DNA from: Candidatus Altimarinota bacterium
GTDB lineage: Bacteria; Patescibacteriota; Gracilibacteria; JAHISY01
Direction of reading: 5' to 3'
Assembly (NCBI GenBank): GCA_023142645.1
Contig: JAGLJE010000087.1
Location: 1 to 5,740 of the forward strand
Length of the DNA: 5,740 nucleotides
Both the position numbers and the translations under genes were made by a program. This document shows, piece by piece, positions 4,946-5,740 of the stretch. The notes beneath the pieces were generated by a model. It ran no database searches and was not told where the DNA came from. It saw only the letters and a list, made by a program, of their open reading frames with translations. How positions within the stretch are numbered: position 1 is the stretch's first letter; every line of letters begins with the position of its first letter.

Positions 4946-5740
4946 TTAATTCTTCCTCCTCACTAACTCCCACATCTCCGGAGTAATTGCTCGTGTCAAA
5001 ATTAACACTGCTCCGTAAATGATTCCTCCTACCGGAATTAGCAACAGCAGACTTTTATTTCCACCGAAGAGATTGAAAAAATGCGGCTGTAGATACCAAA
5101 CTGAAATACCCATTCCTGTTGCTGCGATTCCTGCTTTCATCGCAGTTTTTAAATTAAAACTCACTGCTATCATTCTCCGTAAAATGAAGAAACCGAGAAT
5201 GCAAACGAAAATTTGACTTGCGACGCTTGTCGCCGCCGCACCGCGAAAACCCCAAGTTGGAATTACTAAAAGATTACCCACGAGATTAAAAACAACCGCC
5301 GCTGCATTCACATACATCAATTTCACCTGCTGATTTCCCGCGAGAAGAGTGAAACCGAATAAATTGCCGAGGTATGCGAAAAGCATCGCGACTAACAAAA
5401 TTTGCAGCGCAATATCTGAACCGTAAAAGTTCTGCGTGAGATTCGATAAAAATTCCGGTGAAGAAACAAACGCGATAATCGGGAAAGCGAGCGTAATCCC
5501 GCCGACTACGATTGGCAGTCCGATTAAAATTAAAAAATCGAAAGCGTATTGCAAGAGTTGTTTTAGTTTTTCGCGGTTATCTTGGAAAAGGCGAGTGATT
5601 GTGGGTAGCGCGGAATTTAAAAAGAAAATTGAAACGACAGCGAGGTTTTCCAAAATCCGCGCTGCTACTCCGTAAATTCCAACCTCTTCCTGACTTCTCA
5701 ACAGCGAAAGGAGAATCACATCGATTCGCACATAAATCGT
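4946..5740 (-). CDS. Wzx/MATE-like polysaccharide flippase, C-terminal part (5' end outside window)
   Basis: A multi-pass membrane protein of the MOP (MATE/Wzx/MurJ) exporter superfamily, expected to flip lipid-linked oligosaccharides across the cytoplasmic membrane for surface polysaccharide assembly. The visible 264 residues run from the window edge to TAA at 4946-4948, just over half of the usual 430-500. The frame is open through the edge; the GTG at 5731 is an internal Val (TIYVRIDVILLS), so I do not treat it as a start. Family features: RIDVILLSLL followed by EEVGIYGVAARILENLA, FLNSALPTITRLF, then LLAGNQQVKLMYVNAAAVV and NLVGNLLVIPTWGFRGAA, typical of the second half of Wzx proteins. 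About seven or eight hydrophobic TM segments are visible, with a basic end (VRRKN). Substrate specificity cannot be read. With the Wzz-like gene it suggests a Wzx/Wzy-type surface polysaccharide, though the two are about 3.1 kb apart with unrelated genes between. Confidence 0.87.
   Translation of the reverse strand, partial: TIYVRIDVILLSLLRSQEEVGIYGVAARILENLAVVSIFFLNSALPTITRLFQDNREKLKQLLQYAFDFLILIGLPIVVGGITLAFPIIAFVSSPEFLSNLTQNFYGSDIALQILLVAMLFAYLGNLFGFTLLAGNQQVKLMYVNAAAVVFNLVGNLLVIPTWGFRGAAATSVASQIFVCILGFFILRRMIAVSFNLKTAMKAGIAATGMGISVWYLQPHFFNLFGGNKSLLLLIPVGGIIYGAVLILTRAITPEMWELVRRKN

Noticed and set aside
1..5740. UGA-recoded (Gracilibacteria/SR1) genetic code
   Set aside because: No gene contains an in-frame TGA, glycine is encoded by normal GGN codons, and TGA ends the RNase HI gene at the expected family length.
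1..5740. Mobile element, CRISPR array, toxin-antitoxin or defence island
   Set aside because: I saw no transposase or integrase motifs, spaced direct repeats, terminal inverted repeats or target duplications; every identifiable gene is housekeeping or envelope-related.

Overview
This window looks like chromosomal DNA from a small-genome bacterium of the Candidate Phyla Radiation (Patescibacteria), possibly a Peregrinibacteria-like lineage. Three things suggest this: a compact layout of short single genes on alternating strands, a charged-tail protein whose core resembles an uncharacterised family I associate with CPR genomes, and almost no Shine-Dalgarno sequences. This placement is inference. 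TAA, TAG and TGA all appear as stops and no reading frame contains an internal TGA, so the standard bacterial code fits and the UGA=Gly code of Gracilibacteria does not.

Layout, left to right. The + strand opens with the last 46 codons of an unidentified gene, followed by an RNase HI-family gene (rnhA-like). That gene converges on, and overlaps by 32 bp, rpsT (ribosomal protein S20) on the - strand. Upstream of rpsT on the same strand is a Wzz-like two-TM polysaccharide co-polymerase, with a good predicted rpsT promoter between the two. Divergent from the Wzz-like gene is a + strand gene for a conserved-looking protein of unknown function with a Lys/Glu-rich tail. It faces a - strand HAD-family phosphatase (Gph/PpaX type). 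Divergent from the phosphatase is a membrane-anchored LysM-LysM-M23 cell-wall peptidase on +. The window ends with the C-terminal part of a Wzx/MATE-like polysaccharide flippase on -, whose 5' end lies beyond the right edge.

Functionally this is housekeeping (RNase H, S20, phosphatase) mixed with envelope functions: Wzz-like chain-length control, a Wzx-like flippase and a peptidoglycan hydrolase. The two polysaccharide genes are on the same strand but separated by unrelated genes, so they do not form one operon. Three predicted promoters share the -10 hexamer TAAAAT with 16-17 bp spacers.

I found no mobile element, CRISPR array, tRNA/rRNA gene, toxin-antitoxin pair or defence system, and no convincing new multi-gene system. 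The best leads are the unknown-function protein, the Walker-less kinase-like tail of the Wzz-like protein, the Cys-flanked loop in the M23 domain, the overlapping rnhA/rpsT ends and the SD-less translation pattern. No stretch over 300 bases lacks a gene; the longest gap, 4765-4945, holds only a probable terminator.
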